Below are positions 11,541 to 23,554 of a stretch of DNA of 64,000 nt, piece after piece (the first letter of the stretch is position 1; the number at the start of each line of letters is the position of its first letter). Under the pieces are notes generated by a model. The model was not told the DNA's origin. It worked only from the letters and a program-made list of their open reading frames with translations, and made no database searches. Source of the stretch: Copromyces sp. CBS 386.78 (lineage: Eukaryota; Ascomycota; Sordariomycetes; Sordariales; Sordariaceae); contig MU839081.1 in the NCBI GenBank assembly GCA_030685235.1, positions 310,001-374,000 of the forward strand. Reading direction: 5' to 3'. A program made the translations under genes and the position numbers.

Positions 11541-13237
11541 TATTATTCGGGGGAAGGTGTTGCTTTATGGGAGTTTAGCTGCGACTGCGTGCGAAGGAGA
11601 TCCCCCAGGAGCGCCAAGCCGTATTTTCCACTTTGGATCCAGTCGTTTGTTCGGCAATCATTTGTTGGATTTTCCGTGCCTCGAAATCCCCGACACTACC
11701 CTCTACCTTGACCTTCCCAAAAATGGATGTTCTCGCTGCTTTTGTGCAAATCGTGCAATTCGTTCATGCTCGCCCGCAGCAGCATTCGGTGGCAGTGGCT
11801 TGGAGTTTTCTTGGCATGTCTTGGTCTTGTTCCCCTTGTCACTGAAGGTGGTAGCCGTTGCCGTGGATCCGTGGACCGTTCTTGCATCGTTCCTCGCCTG
11901 CAGTCCACTTGGAGTGCAGTCTCAGTCCACCAGGTGTCTCCGCCTGTTCCAGGTCCCAATTGCTGTGATCGCCTCACTGTTGCTGTAGTCAGCTGCGTGT
12001 TCCGTCCTGTGCACTCCAGTGGAGGCCATTGCAATTCCGCGTCGCATCGCCATCTTTCAGTTCCTGAGGCGTCGGCCTTCCTGTTTTGCAACTACACGAC
12101 AACAAACCGAAGTACTGGGCAGCAGCAACACCAATAGCTTGACGACAACAACACCACCACCACCATCGTGCCGAAATCAAGGGTCCTCCGACTGGAAACG
12201 TTCATTTTCTCTCTGTCTCTTTTTCATCTTTCTTTCCGCGGAATCCATCTTCCTTGCAGGTCCACATCGCTCTTACTCTCTGGCCCGCCTGCGTATTGCA
12301 ACATTCCACTTTTGTCGTCCCGTCTCTGGTTTCTGCTCTGGTCGCACTCACTGCCGCTGTACACCGATCTGAAGCATAACACACACACCTTGGGAACTCC
12401 CACTCACCCACGGCACTCGCTACTACACTCACGCTGTTGAACGAAACGAGCAAACCACCTAACGATACTAATAACACGACCTTGATATCATCATTATTTC
12501 TGTGAGCCGTCTCATTACCTTTTTACTAGTCAGGCACTGAGGCCAAGCCAACCCTTGTCGCTCTCGCTTTCCGTTGATAGTCCGGAGTGCGTACCTAGGT
12601 ACCTAAGGTAGTGCCGTGCCAAGGCCAAGCCTTCTGACTGTTGCCCTGCCCTGAGCGAACTGCGTCCGTCCGTCCCCAGGTGGCCGTCGCTGCTGGTCAT
12701 CGATCACTGTCAGCAGCACGCACCCAGCCCCAGACAGGGCAGCGAGCCAGCAACAACCACACAGGGGCACCCAATCCTCCCACTCAACCTCCAATCCTCT
12801 TACCACTGCACCACCCGCTTCAACGTCGGGGCAGCTGAGCTGCGCACACAAACACACACAGACACATACAACACCAACAACCAACTCGCTTCCAACCCGA
12901 CGCAATTGTCGCCGCCGTTTCTCGTCATTTCCTGTCTCGCTTCCTTTCCTATCTGCCATATCCATCATCTTAATTCGACCCCCTTTCTCGATCCCGAACG
13001 GGCCCGACCGCGAACAGCGCCAATCTCGGAAAACCCCTTAACCGACTTGGTCAACAATCAACACAATCAATCGTCCACCCGTCCCTGGGTTGGCACGCTG
13101 TTGGCAGTTGGCATCGTTGACCTCTCTCTCGCCGTCGAAGCATGTGCGCCGCCCCCGCTAGGCGACAATAATACCGAAACATTGCTCATCGAGTAGCCAT
13201 TAGCTGCCCAGTTTCCGGGTGCCATTATCCACCCGAG
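11541..13237. other. Intergenic region and probable mss-4 promoter and leader
   Basis: About 1.7 kb of normal, GC-rich composition with CT-rich and CA-rich patches near the right end, typical of a long fungal promoter and 5' leader. Several overlapping open frames occur on both strands but none has family resemblance or coherent codon use. A palindromic TACCTAGGTACCT lies at about 12,593. No tRNA or other RNA gene was seen. Confidence 0.5.
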
Positions 13238-16200
13238 ATGCCCTCCTTCGTACCCGACGAAAACTCGCCAATCTACCAGCGTTCCCCCGCCGTCGTACAC
13301 CTCCAGCCTGCCGGCCAATACGGACAACCAAACGGCAAGGTCGATGACCATCCGCTTCCTCGTCACTCCCATTCTCACACCTCAATCGAGAGCTTCGACG
13401 ACGAGGGTTCAAGCCAATCGACACACACTTCCACAGACGACTCGGACATCAGAACCCGCTTGAATGGGGACAGTCAGCGACGACATCCCAACATGGCCTC
13501 TTCGCCAAATGGAGGTCTCGATGGCGATGTGGATGGGATCAATGGGAAACTAGATTGGATGAACTTGAACGGGACAAACAGGGCCGATGGAAGCGACAGG
13601 CCGGCCAGGCATGATATCATGAAAAGCGGGAAGCCGCATCCAAACGGCAGGTTCCCCATCGCTATACCGGACCGGACAGTCCCGTTGTCGAACTCGGCTC
13701 GTTCAACTCCGGACGGTCAAACGACACACGACCAAAAGGGTGCCTTCTCGCGGGCCTCCCTGGGCTCTGCCAACAGTGGTTCAATTCATCCATCACCGAC
13801 CGAGATGTCCTTGCGTCCTATCAACAGGGGGGACGTTCGCACCGTCGAGAATGGGACGGCTACGCCTCCCGCCCTCCAGACGACCCCCAATGGATACCCT
13901 TTCCCATCATCACCGCCAGCCCAGCAGCGCGATTTGGCACCCAACAGCCCTCCTTCACCGCATCGTTACTCGTCGCCGCCCTTGTACAACCCTGCAGCAC
14001 CCATCTCAGCCTCCACCAGTGCCCTCGCACCGCCACCCGCTCCCGGTATTAAACAACGTCACACCCTCGACGTTCCCAAACCTTCGGCTCCTCGTGGATC
14101 CAAGGACGGCTCTGATGGTGCTTACACGACCGGTCGCTTCTCACCAACTGGCGTTGCTGGCGTACGTAGGGCGTCGCTGAATCTTGCTAGAAGGAACACA
14201 CGATCTCTCCACTCGGAAATGCCTCGCGACGAAGTTGTTCCCGATGACGATGCATTGCGATGGGCCGAAGTCTACAGGGAGAAACGGGCCAGCAAGAGGA
14301 GGAGGAGAGATGCCGAAGACGACGACCGGGTCTTGGTTGGCACCAAGGTCGACGAGACACATGCCAATTGGGTCACGGCGTACAACATGCTTACCGGCAT
14401 TCGAGTTTCGGTATCGCGAACGAATGCCAAGCTTGACCGTCCATTGACGGACGCTGACTTCGAGGCAAAGCAAAAATCCACCTTTGACATGTAAGCATTT
14501 CATCATCCTTCTTCCTCTCGCATAACATTGTACCTAACCTCGTAACAAAAGTGCCGGCAACGAGATGATTCCCTCTGCCAAGTATGACTTCAAGTTTAAG
14601 GACTATGCGCCTTGGGTTTTCCGACATCTCCGCGCACGCTTCCAATTGGATCCAGCAGACTACCTCATGTCACTGACGGGCAAGTATATACTATCCGAAC
14701 TTGGCTCCCCCGGCAAGAGCGGCAGTTTTTTCTACTTTTCTCGCGATTACAAGTACATCATTAAGACCATTCACCATGCCGAGCATAAGTTTCTTCGCAA
14801 GATCCTCAAGGATTATTACAAGCATGTTACCGAAAACCCCAACACCCTTCTCTCGCAATTCTACGGTCTACACCGGGTCAAGATCCCGTACGGAAAGAAG
14901 ATCCACTTCGTCGTCATGAACAACCTCTTCCCTCCGCACCGGGACATCCACCAGACCTTCGATTTGAAGGGTTCAACAATTGGTCGCGACTACAAGGAGG
15001 AAGATCTCGACAAGAATCCAAGGGCGACATTAAAAGACCTTAACTGGATTCGACGACACCGACATCTTGAACTCGGGCTTCAGAAAAAGAAGATGTTCTT
15101 GGAGCAACTCCAGAAGGATGTGCGGTTGCTGCAGAAGCTACAGATAATGGATTACTCTCTGCTCGTTGGTATTCATGATCTCCAGAGAGGAAACGAGGAG
15201 AACCTGCGGGACAAGACCCTAAAAGTCTTCAACCCTGGCGGTGACAACTCACGCGAGGACCCCAGCTCCGTCTTGATGCGTACCCCCTCGAAGTTGGAGA
15301 ATGCGCGGAAGGCTAGGGAACTGCGGCAGATGGTTAAAACCGAGAGGCCAGTCCCTATGGGAGAGACGAGTAGCCGGATGCCCGACGAACTCGAGCACAA
15401 CCAGAGCCGCGCTAGCTTTGTTTTCAACCAGGATGACGGAGGATTCCGTGCAACCCATGAGGACAACACCCCGGCGGACGAGATTTACTACCTCGGAGTG
15501 ATTGACTGCTTGACACACGTAAGTTCACGTCTATCCGGTCTGTATGCATCTGACAGGTGCTAACGTAAATTATAGTACGGAATCATCAAGAAGCTCGAAA
15601 ACTTCTGGAAGGGGAAGTTGTCGGGCGATCGTAAAAACAGTAAACAGATCTCTGCCTTACCTCCTCAGGAGTACGGCGAGCGGTTCATCAACTTCATTTC
15701 CGGCATCACCATGTCTTGTGAAGAAGCAATTCGCGAAGCCCAGGAGAGAGACAGAGAAATGCAAGCAGAGGCAGCCCTGGCCGACCAGAAACAGCAGCGA
15801 GTGGGTAGCTGGTCTAGCGCACGCAACGGTCGCTCTTCAACAACAGCACCACCACTTCCTTCGCATCAATCGCCACCTCTACCCTCCGGTGTTCAATCAC
15901 CAGAAACTGAGGCAACGATGCAGAGGGCGGAGCGTGAGGCGTACAAGACTGGCGTGTCAGAAGAGGATATACCGAGCAAGACGCTCCGTACGACGCTTTC
16001 TCCTGGCAGCATCGAGCGCAGGGACAACATTGCTAGCCAAGCCAGCATCTTACCAGTGGTTGAGGAGGCTGCAGAGGGTCGGTCATCCAGCGAGCATTAT
16101 GTCCGCAACAGCCGGGTCAGTAACCTGAGTGGTGACAGCGAATACCGCCCTCTCACTCCTGCCAAGGATGGTGAGGAGAAGCAGGCGGGATTTGGCAACC

Positions 16201-16493
16201 CGCTCCTGAGGGGCCATGCTCGCGATCACAGGGACCACGGGCCACCACCGCCAACACCGCCTAAGACAGGGTATGGATACGGAACACCTCAGTCCCTGAA
16301 GGACGGCGCTGATAGCGGGTATAGCATTGGTTTCATGAACGGCAACGGCAAATCGGTCGACCTCAAAAGCTCCAGCGGCTCGCTGAGATCCAACAAGGGC
16401 GGCCACCAGATTATCGGTCGAGAAAGCCTGGATAAGGCCCTGCCCCCGCTCCCCTCAGGCAATGCACAGGCTCGGCCCCAAGGCGTGTCATAG
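13238..16493 (+). CDS. mss-4: Phosphatidylinositol-4-phosphate 5-kinase (MSS4 type)
   Basis: Makes PI(4,5)P2 from PI4P, mainly at the plasma membrane. Three exons, 13238-14490, 14552-15518 and 15576-16493, give 1045 residues; the joins restore ..FDIAGNEMIP.. and ..DCLTHYGIIKK... The first 360 or so residues are disordered, rich in Pro, Ser and Asn. The PIPK domain follows: nucleotide loop GKSGS at 472-476, catalytic Lys489 in IIKTI, DLKGS at 555-559, DYSLLVGIHD at 618-627, the VID metal motif just before the second intron, then the specificity loop KKLENFWKG...PPQEYGERF in exon 3. A Ser/Pro-rich tail of about 240 residues follows. Intron 2 has a GCTAAC branch site. The layout (long N-tail, single C-terminal kinase) is that of fungal Mss4. 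The start is the first in-frame ATG of the long exon. Confidence 0.95.
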
Positions 16494-18426
16494 GACGACA
16501 ACACTATGACGGAGACGAAGAGCACGACGACGGCGTTGGAGCTTGAGCTGGAGATGGAGATGGAGATGAATGGTTCGCCGGATTCCTAGGAGTCACCGAC
16601 GAAATGTGCGCGACAGAAATGGGAGGTGGCGAGACAGAGGTTTCTGCAAGAGGTTCTAGACGGAGTCCCAGTGGTTGATTACTACAGTTGACGGACGGAC
16701 GAGAGCGGCGCGTGTGCCTCGATACCCTTCAGCGAGTGTGAATAGCAGCGCTTCTTAGGCGTGGTTATTTTCCTTTTCTTACTACTTTTTATGTTGAAGA
16801 GGAGGCAGACAGACAGGCAGGCAAGACAACGGACAGGGGAGAGAAGGAAGGAAGGAAGGACAAGGAGAAGGGGGTTAGTGCGGACAGAGCCGAGAGTAAG
16901 AAAAGAAGATGATACGGAAAGACGAAGAAGAAACCTAATCCACATTTTCCTTTCAAACTTCGCAACAACAACAAGATCTCTTCTATTACATCTCGCTCCC
17001 CTCCTCCGCCTCACCATCCTGTTCTTCCCTGGTTGACTGTCTGAGTGCACTTCATTTGTTGGCAGTGGCAGCGGCATCAAAGAGGAGGGGGGGGAGGCAA
17101 CTAAAACAACAACGACAACAACGAACACAAGTCAGCAATTCAACATCACCACAGCAAAAACCACAACATATCAACAAAGAAACAAGTTTAAGCCATGATA
17201 CCACGCCATATTTACTTTTTGGCGTTGTCTTTTTTTCGGGAGAAGCATCAGAGCAAGGAGAGGATGGAAGGAGGGAAAGCATTGAATATTTTTTTCTTTT
17301 TTTAAGACGTGTTGTCAACACTTATTCTTCTTTTCATATTACCTACTTAACCTTTTTGCTTATGCACTTTTTCTGTTTAAACCTTTCTTTTGTTCATCAA
17401 ATCAGTGAGTGATTCGGTACCTGGAGAGGAAAGGAGGGAGGTCAAGTTAGCTGTTAGCTTGCTGCTAGGAGGGAAATGGGGGAGAGGCAAGGGGGGGTGT
17501 GAGGAGGATATTTGGTGTTCTCCCAAAACAAAATCAGACAACAGACAGATATATCAAGAATTATAAAGTGTTCAATACCAAGCAAGTACTTTATATTGAC
17601 TTTGCCAAAGGGAAACTTATGTGATAACGGTTTCTCGTTGGTTGTGATTCTTTCCTTCGCATTACCCGCCCGTACTTTGTAGTTCTACCTCACTCAGTGC
17701 TGTCCCAGCTCTTTGTTACCCCTTACCTGGATGGAGGTTACCAAGTCCAGTCCAATACGCTATGCCCTTCTATCCATTGCTTTGTAGACTTGGCTCGTCA
17801 TGGTACGCTTTGCACTCGTCTCATCCATCCATCCATCCATGCATCCACGTTAGGTAACCATCTCTGCCCACCATATTAACTGATTCCAAAAGCCCACAAA
17901 AGAACAAAACCCAAAACTCCAGACCCAAAAACCCGATGCTATGTCCATCAGCCGAAGAATGAGAGATCTAATGATACCAATACCAGTATAGCATGACCAG
18001 CAGCGCCACCGACCAGCCAATATCAGCGTAGCCTCCCCCTAGTCGTCGTCGTCGTCGTCGTCCCCCTCCTCCTCCTTCCAAGTCCAACGCCAACAATCCT
18101 CCTCGCTGTCGCTGTGCCCTCCGTGCAAGACAATGAAAGACAAGGAAACATGCGATGACGGAGAAGAGGTCAAAAAATAAGAAGAATATACCAAACTCAA
18201 CAGAAGCTGCCGGCGGCCCCCCGCTACGGATTCCAATTGCTTCCGTCACCCATAGATACACCATGCTGAGAGCGACCAAGGATGTTGTGGGATACTGAGA
18301 AAAAAGGAAGCGGCGTACAAGTGGATCTTGGAGGACTTCTTGTAGGATGGTTAATGCTGATGACCATGATGGCCATGACCATGACCATGACCATGACCAT
18401 GACTTCTAGTCGGATAACCATGACTT
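16494..18426. other. Convergent 3' region between mss-4 and sys1
   Basis: No gene seen. Both flanking genes end here, so most of it should be 3' UTR. It holds several simple repeats: GAAG runs near 16,845, ATCC repeats near 17,823, seven GTC units at about 18,042-18,061, and an ATGACC hexamer array at about 18,364-18,400 near the sys1 stop. Confidence 0.5.
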
Positions 18427-18434
18427 CTAGTCGG
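18362..18434. repeat. ATGACC hexamer array and 17-bp duplication at the sys1 stop
   Basis: About five copies of CATGAC/ATGACC are followed by two copies of CCATGACTTCTAGTCGG. The second copy contains the complement of the sys1 stop codon (CTA at 18427-18429), so the repeat straddles the end of that gene. Confidence 0.75.
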
Positions 18435-19354
18435 CTTTATGTGACGGGCCCCCTAAGCCGCCGGCTTGGGAAACGGTGCTTTGTGATCGGGCGTGTCCTT
18501 TACCACGGCCGCCGCTTCCGCTGCCACTTCCATTCCCGCTCCCACTCCCACTGGGCCCGGCGATAGTGACCATCTCGTAATCCCCTCCTAGATCACCACG
18601 CGATCCCCGCTTTGTTCTACCTCCTCTCCCTCCTGTGGTGAAACCTTGCTCTTCGTCTCCTTGCCCGCCTGCTCCTTCTTCTCCATTGGCAATGTTGTTG
18701 TTGAGAGTGCCGTTGTTGCCATGTCCACCAAAAGCAATAGGCTGCAACTCCCTGTACCGACACCCCCACGACCCGAGCAAAAACGAAGCGAGCGAGGAAA
18801 TGGCCATGGTCAGCCACCAGGCTGTGTGGCGGGGGAGGGCCCACTCAGGGGTGGTGTAGAGGGTGACGACGACGAGGTGGATGAAGTGCGTGGTGAGGGC
18901 GAAGTCAAGGATGAGCTTGGAGCGTTGGACGATGGCTGTTAGGGAGAGGGGTCTGTTTCGGAGCTTGGTTAGCAAAAAGGACGAGAGAAGGGATGAAAGA
19001 AAGGAAGGTCCGGGTTGAGCAGATCAAGACGGGATGAGACGGGGGGGAAAGCAACGGACGGCGAGGACAACAAAAGGTAGGTAGGTAGACAGAAACCACT
19101 TACAAAACCAAGCCACCCACCAAACACCAGATAAACCCATTCAACCACCCCTGCGTGTTATCCCCCCTTACCGCCTCCCACCCGAACACCAGGTCCAGCG
19201 TGAATGGGTTTCCCGCTACGGCCGCCGTGAAGAACATGAGAATGAAAGCGGCCGCATAGTAGATTGCTTGTAGCGCAGCGATCTGGCTAAGGATCTTGAG
19301 GGGTGGGAGCTCGGTTAGGGCGCCGGAGCGCGGGGGGCGGCGGCGGCGGGGCAT
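18427..19354 (-). CDS. sys1: SYS1-like Golgi membrane protein
   Basis: SYS1 recruits the Arl3/ARFRP1 GTPase to the trans-Golgi in yeast and animals, supporting Golgi-endosome traffic. Exons 19354-19104 and 18952-18427 join in phase 2 (GGLVL-PLSLTAIV) to give 258 residues. The intron has a GTAAGT donor and a GCTAAC branch site. Family features: a basic N-terminus, LKILSQIAALQAIYY at the first helix, NPFTLDLVFGWEAVRGD, and KLILDFALTTHFIHL leading into the third helix. Four hydrophobic segments are visible. The last 90 or so residues are low-complexity Gly/Ser/Asn, longer than in yeast and presumably cytosolic. It is divergent from coa6 and convergent with mss-4. Confidence 0.93.
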
Positions 19355-20157
19355 TGTGGTCGATGGTGTCTTCAGCTATGGTTCTCGCTGATAGCTATGC
19401 CGTCGTCGGTCGCGTTTATATCCAGGTATTGGTTGGTCGTCGAAGGTTGGATCTTGGAGGTTGTTTAAGGTACACTAGTTGGAGGGTGCAACTGGTGCTT
19501 GAAGGGAGCCTGGAGCTACCTATGTACCTAGGTCGGAGCACTCGTTCGGTGTAAAAGACAGACAAGATGCGCCGGTTCGTTGGGTAATGATTCGGGATTC
19601 GTCGTTAGGCCGCCAGCCTTTCGTTTGATGGTGCTGGATCCTCTTTTGGTTCCTCGTAATGATTCTCCCCTAAGTTCTAGAAGTCGGTACCTCTCGCTCT
19701 CTTGGGTAGTAAAGCTTGAACAAGGCAGGATGAAGAAAGATGCTATGTAAAAGTTAAAAGGAAGTTTGCGACGACCAACGGACACAGCACAGCACTCCAT
19801 TCATTCCACGCACGGGCAGGGGCTGACCCTGGTCCCTGCGTCCGCCCAGCGGCGCCGCAAGATTACAGGGTTATCAATGGGGTGACCAAGTGGAAAGTCC
19901 GGGGTTTTCAAAGCAAAAGGTACGTACCAGTTGCCTGCCGCAGAAAACCCCCGAGCTCCCGCAATTGACGACACTGAATGATAGCGGGACCAGAGCTCGA
20001 TAACCTGAAGCTTCCATCCCAGCTCGGGAATCATTCGCGAATGCGATGCCAACTCTTGGACCAACTTCTTTCTCTCCGCGCCTTTCCACTCCGACCCCCG
20101 AAGCCACCGCTCCCTACCTCCGAAACCACACCACCGGATAACACTGCACCCCCAAAA
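19355..20157. promoter_or_regulatory. Shared upstream region of sys1 (-) and coa6 (+)
   Basis: The 803 bp between two divergent start codons must hold both promoters. It contains TACCTATGTACCTAGGT at about 19,519, similar to the palindrome upstream of mss-4. No coding feature is convincing. Confidence 0.6.
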
Positions 20158-20880
20158 ATGGTCCTAGGCCTCTTTGAACAATCCGAAGCCGACAAGCGCG
20201 CGGCCGAGGTGCGCGCCGGCACCGTTGCGCCCACGCGCTCCGAGCGCCAAAAGTGCTGGATGGCCCGCGACGGCTACTTCGCCTGCCTGGACCGGAACAA
20301 CATCATTGACGCGCTCAAGGACGAGAAGGCGGCGGCCAAGGCGTGCAAGGCCGAGAGCGCCGAGTTTGAGAAGGATTGCGCTGCTCAGTGGGTGAGTACA
20401 TGCACTTTGCAAAGTACACTTTGCGTTTAGAGAGGACTGTGAGAGGGGAGGATGGGACGGGGTAGGAGTTTTGGAGAGGGCCTGCATTATAGAACGAGAG
20501 GAGGCGGAAGAACACTCAAGGTCCTGGTGGATAGGTGAAATGCGATACGATGGCTGTGTCTGGGACAAGCAAGCAAGCAAGCAAGCAAACAAATTGGCAG
20601 AGGTCCTCAACACCCGGAGGGAGGAAAAAGGCTCCAAGAAACACCACCCAACCCAACAGGAGCAAGATTGGGAACAACCAGCCATATTCGGGACAGCCAG
20701 ACAAGACAACAGCACAAACCCCTACCAGAAGACACCCAGCTAACATCTCCTTCCTACCCCTAACAGGTCACATACTTCAAGAAGTGGCGCGTCCAAGATA
20801 TCCAAAAGAGGGCTCGCCTAAAGGAGCTCGAGGCCCAGGGCGCCGTCAAGATGGACGTCAACACCGAGTTCAAGCAGTAA
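20158..20880 (+). CDS. coa6: Cytochrome c oxidase assembly factor COA6
   Basis: COA6 is a small intermembrane-space protein needed for copper delivery to the CuA site of Cox2. Exons 20158-20391 and 20767-20880 join in phase 0 (CAAQW-VTYFKKWRVQ) to give 115 residues. The diagnostic cysteines are C33-x9-C43 and C63-x10-C74, the Cx9C...Cx10C pattern of COA6/COX6B-like proteins, with the CWMARDGYFAC sequence typical of COA6. No cleavable presequence is expected, since such proteins are trapped by Mia40. The open frame runs 60 codons further upstream, but that extension is Pro-rich and unlike the family, so the ATG at 20158 is preferred. The 375-bp intron is long for this genome and contains a CAAG repeat. 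Confidence 0.93.
20569..20591 (+). repeat. CAAG tetranucleotide repeat in the coa6 intron
   Basis: About five to six tandem CAAG units lie inside the 375-bp intron, away from either splice site. Confidence 0.8.
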
Positions 20881-21295
20881 ACGATCGATGCCGATCCCCA
20901 TCCTGATTCGATTCGGTCCAGAACAGGGGTGGACACAAAGAGATGGACGGTGTAAAGATAGTGTGTAGTTGGTGTATTCTATATATATGCATGGGATAAG
21001 GCGTTTCAAATTCGAGTTTTTGTTGGATATTCCAAAGGGACATTTGGTTCCCAGCATGGGTCAAACCGAGTCTCTTCATCAATGCGGTGTTCTGTGGAAC
21101 GACGAATATGATAGAAACATGATGAAGGATGGTGGTTGGAACTAGTCATTGTTGATATAGGGATGCCTATAAAGACTATAAAGGTGCGTGCCTCCGATAT
21201 CCAAACTTCAGAAGCTGTCTCCATCGCCTTGACCAACATACAATCTGGTTTTGAAGACAACAACCACATCAAGGGTTCACTAACCAACAGTTAGG
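20881..21295. other. Intergenic region, convergent 3' ends
   Basis: 415 bp between the coa6 stop and the stop of the minus-strand hypothetical gene. Only 3' UTR-type sequence is seen. Confidence 0.5.
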
Positions 21296-23554
21296 TCAAT
21301 CCGACCTATCTTCCGCCTCCTCGCTCCGATGCTTAGTAGGTGTATGAATAACCGTCAGAGTCGACCCCGACCGCTGCATCACCCCTCCCAACCCATCCTC
21401 CTGCTCATCATCACCAGCCGCGTTATCTTGAGCAACCTTGACAAAATACCCAGCATGTTCGCAATGCGTGCATTCACAGGTAGAAGGTGACGTGTCCGAC
21501 GGGTTCCCATCGTCGGTCGGGTTTCCCTCGCTTGTTGGATCCCCATCATTCCGGGTAGTGAGGTTGCTGCTTCTTCTTCTTCTCTCAGTCTCCTCCGTCC
21601 ATCCCGGACTTGCTCTGTCCTCCTGTGTCGGACTAATATCCTCATCGTTCACTCCTCTTTCAAAAAACTCCCCTTGCTCTCTGAGGGATCGATCCACGCG
21701 GTCCAAGTTTGGCGGCCATGAAAGCCGGGGAGTCTCAGCATTTGCTCCGCCCCCGGGACTCACGTCATGTTCACGAGGGCCGCCGGTGAACCTGGGGGAA
21801 TCCAAATCATATTGACCGGGAGAGTTCGACTGCCTTTCCGAGGAATTAGAATCGTCATCCTCTTGATCATTATCCCAGGAAGCGTTCCAGAGTTCTGACA
21901 AACGGCGTGGGGCCGGCCGCTTGCTGCGAAACGTTGATGACCCAACCGGTCCTTGAGCTGTAGGCGTTCCTGTACCAGGTCGAGCGTTTGCACCTACGCC
22001 TACACCTGTCTGTTGTAGGGCGGGAGAATTCACGGGGGTCATGGGAGCCCCTCTGGGCCCAAATAAAAGCTGGTTCCCGGTCGAAGACCGTCTTGTCGGT
22101 GCAGAAGAGAGCCCACTTTTGCCCGCCTGCATGACAAAATCAAAAGGTGTGCTTGAAAGGGGCGCCACCATAGACATGGAGCGCGTCTTCCGTCTGGCAA
22201 GGCCAGTTTTGATCGGTGGCAGAGGAGGAAGCTCGAGCTCTTCCTGTTCCTCTTCCTCTTCCGAGTCTTGCGAGCTGCCGATGCTGATCCGTGAAGCTTG
22301 AGAATGCTGACTATGACTATGGCTACTCCCCAGCGAGAGTCGGTCCAGCTCCCCGGTTGCGATCATCACGCCGGCGATGGCAAGTAGCTTGGGGGAGTAC
22401 TCTTGCGCTGGAGCGTTGTTGAGTGGCCCGGCAGCACCCGTTCGTGTGTCCGAGAAGGGCTCGACATCTTCGCGGTTCAAGCGGCGACGACTTCTGGGGG
22501 TCCGGATCCTGTGAGTGTCCAGTTGTAGTTCACCTGGGCAGACGGATTGGGAGCGTTGGAATACGTTTCTGAAATGGTGGTGCGGGCAGTGAACCTGAGG
22601 GCCGTCTGTTCGCCTGCGTGGTAGGCCTGGGCGTTTGTCTTCCTCGTCCTCCTCCCTTCCCAGATCGGGGCAAGAGCACATGTCAAGTGACTGTTTGCGG
22701 CTGTCGTTGCCCGGTGAGGATGGTCCTCCGAGGTCGTCATCGGGGGACCTTGAGCTGTGGGGGCTCTCGGGGCCAGGGGCACCTTGGTTCCATTTGACGA
22801 GGCCATCCTGCGTCTGCTAGCCGCTATTGAAAGCAAATGTTGCTCGTCTTTCTCTACCATTGCTACGAGAAGCGTTAGATGGCGTGCTTCTTCGGGACTT
22901 GGGGGACTTGGAAGACTTGGGGGTTGAACCACGACGTAATATCGAGCGGAGATCGGGCGTTAAAATACGACGGATAGGTGGTCGACCGTCTTGTGTCTCG
23001 GAGCTTTCAGGACGGCTACTGAAAGCCCCGTCAGTTCCTGTGCTCTTCGTGCCCCAGACCGTAACCCCCGTTGTGTCTGTCTGGAGATGGGTAGTACTGG
23101 ACGTCCACACACAGGTTGCGAGTCGTGCGGACATATCGGACTGTGCGGCTTCATGTTGTCGAATGAGGTAGCGGTCGATGTCAGGGTTGTTGAGGCTTGT
23201 GGGTGTTTGGGACTTGTGGAACTCGGGCGTGTTCCTCAGACAGGACCGTAAAAGTTGAACAGCTGCCACGCTTGCTAAACCGCCCACCGCGTAGGGCACG
23301 TCAACGGGAGAATCGTTTTCAGACACTGTGCCGCGCCGGGATAGAGTTGAGGGAAATGGAGGTAACGGCCTGAAAAAAGGGTGAGACAGTAACGGACTAA
23401 GGAGGTCCCAAGTTTCGAGCTCATTCTTGCGAAGGTCGTCGTACATAGTGTCGGTGTTGCGATCTAGGTTTCGTCGGATCCTGATGACCTCCGCGTACGT
23501 CAAGCCCCCGGAGGAGCATGAGGCGGATACAACAGGGGAGGGAATGTCATCCAT
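21296..23554 (-). CDS. Hypothetical disordered protein; model contains an in-frame TAG
   Basis: I do not recognise this gene. One minus-strand frame is open from the ATG at 23554 to 21296 except for a TAG at 22817-22819: 245 codons before it and 506 after. The first part begins with an ordered segment (TYAEVIRIRRNLDRNTDTMYDD, here abbreviated from TYAEV..MYDD) and ends in a basic Ser/Pro region. The second part is mostly disordered, with acidic runs, a Ser-rich stretch and one hydrophobic patch YSPKLLAIAGVMIATGEL. Codon use is sensible on both sides of the stop. An unannotated intron could remove it; one in-frame possibility is GTAGAG at 22857 to an AAG ending at 22783 (75 nt), but its donor and branch site are weak. 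Alternatives are two genes or a recent nonsense mutation. Confidence 0.6.

Noticed and set aside
11557..13196. Overlapping frames of 60-143 codons upstream of mss-4
   Set aside because: Open on several frames of both strands at once, which reflects GC-rich noncoding DNA; no domain or consistent codon use.
19978..20157. Sixty-codon upstream extension of coa6
   Set aside because: It is Pro/Arg-rich, lies in the shared promoter region and is unlike COA6 proteins, which start close to the first Cys motif.
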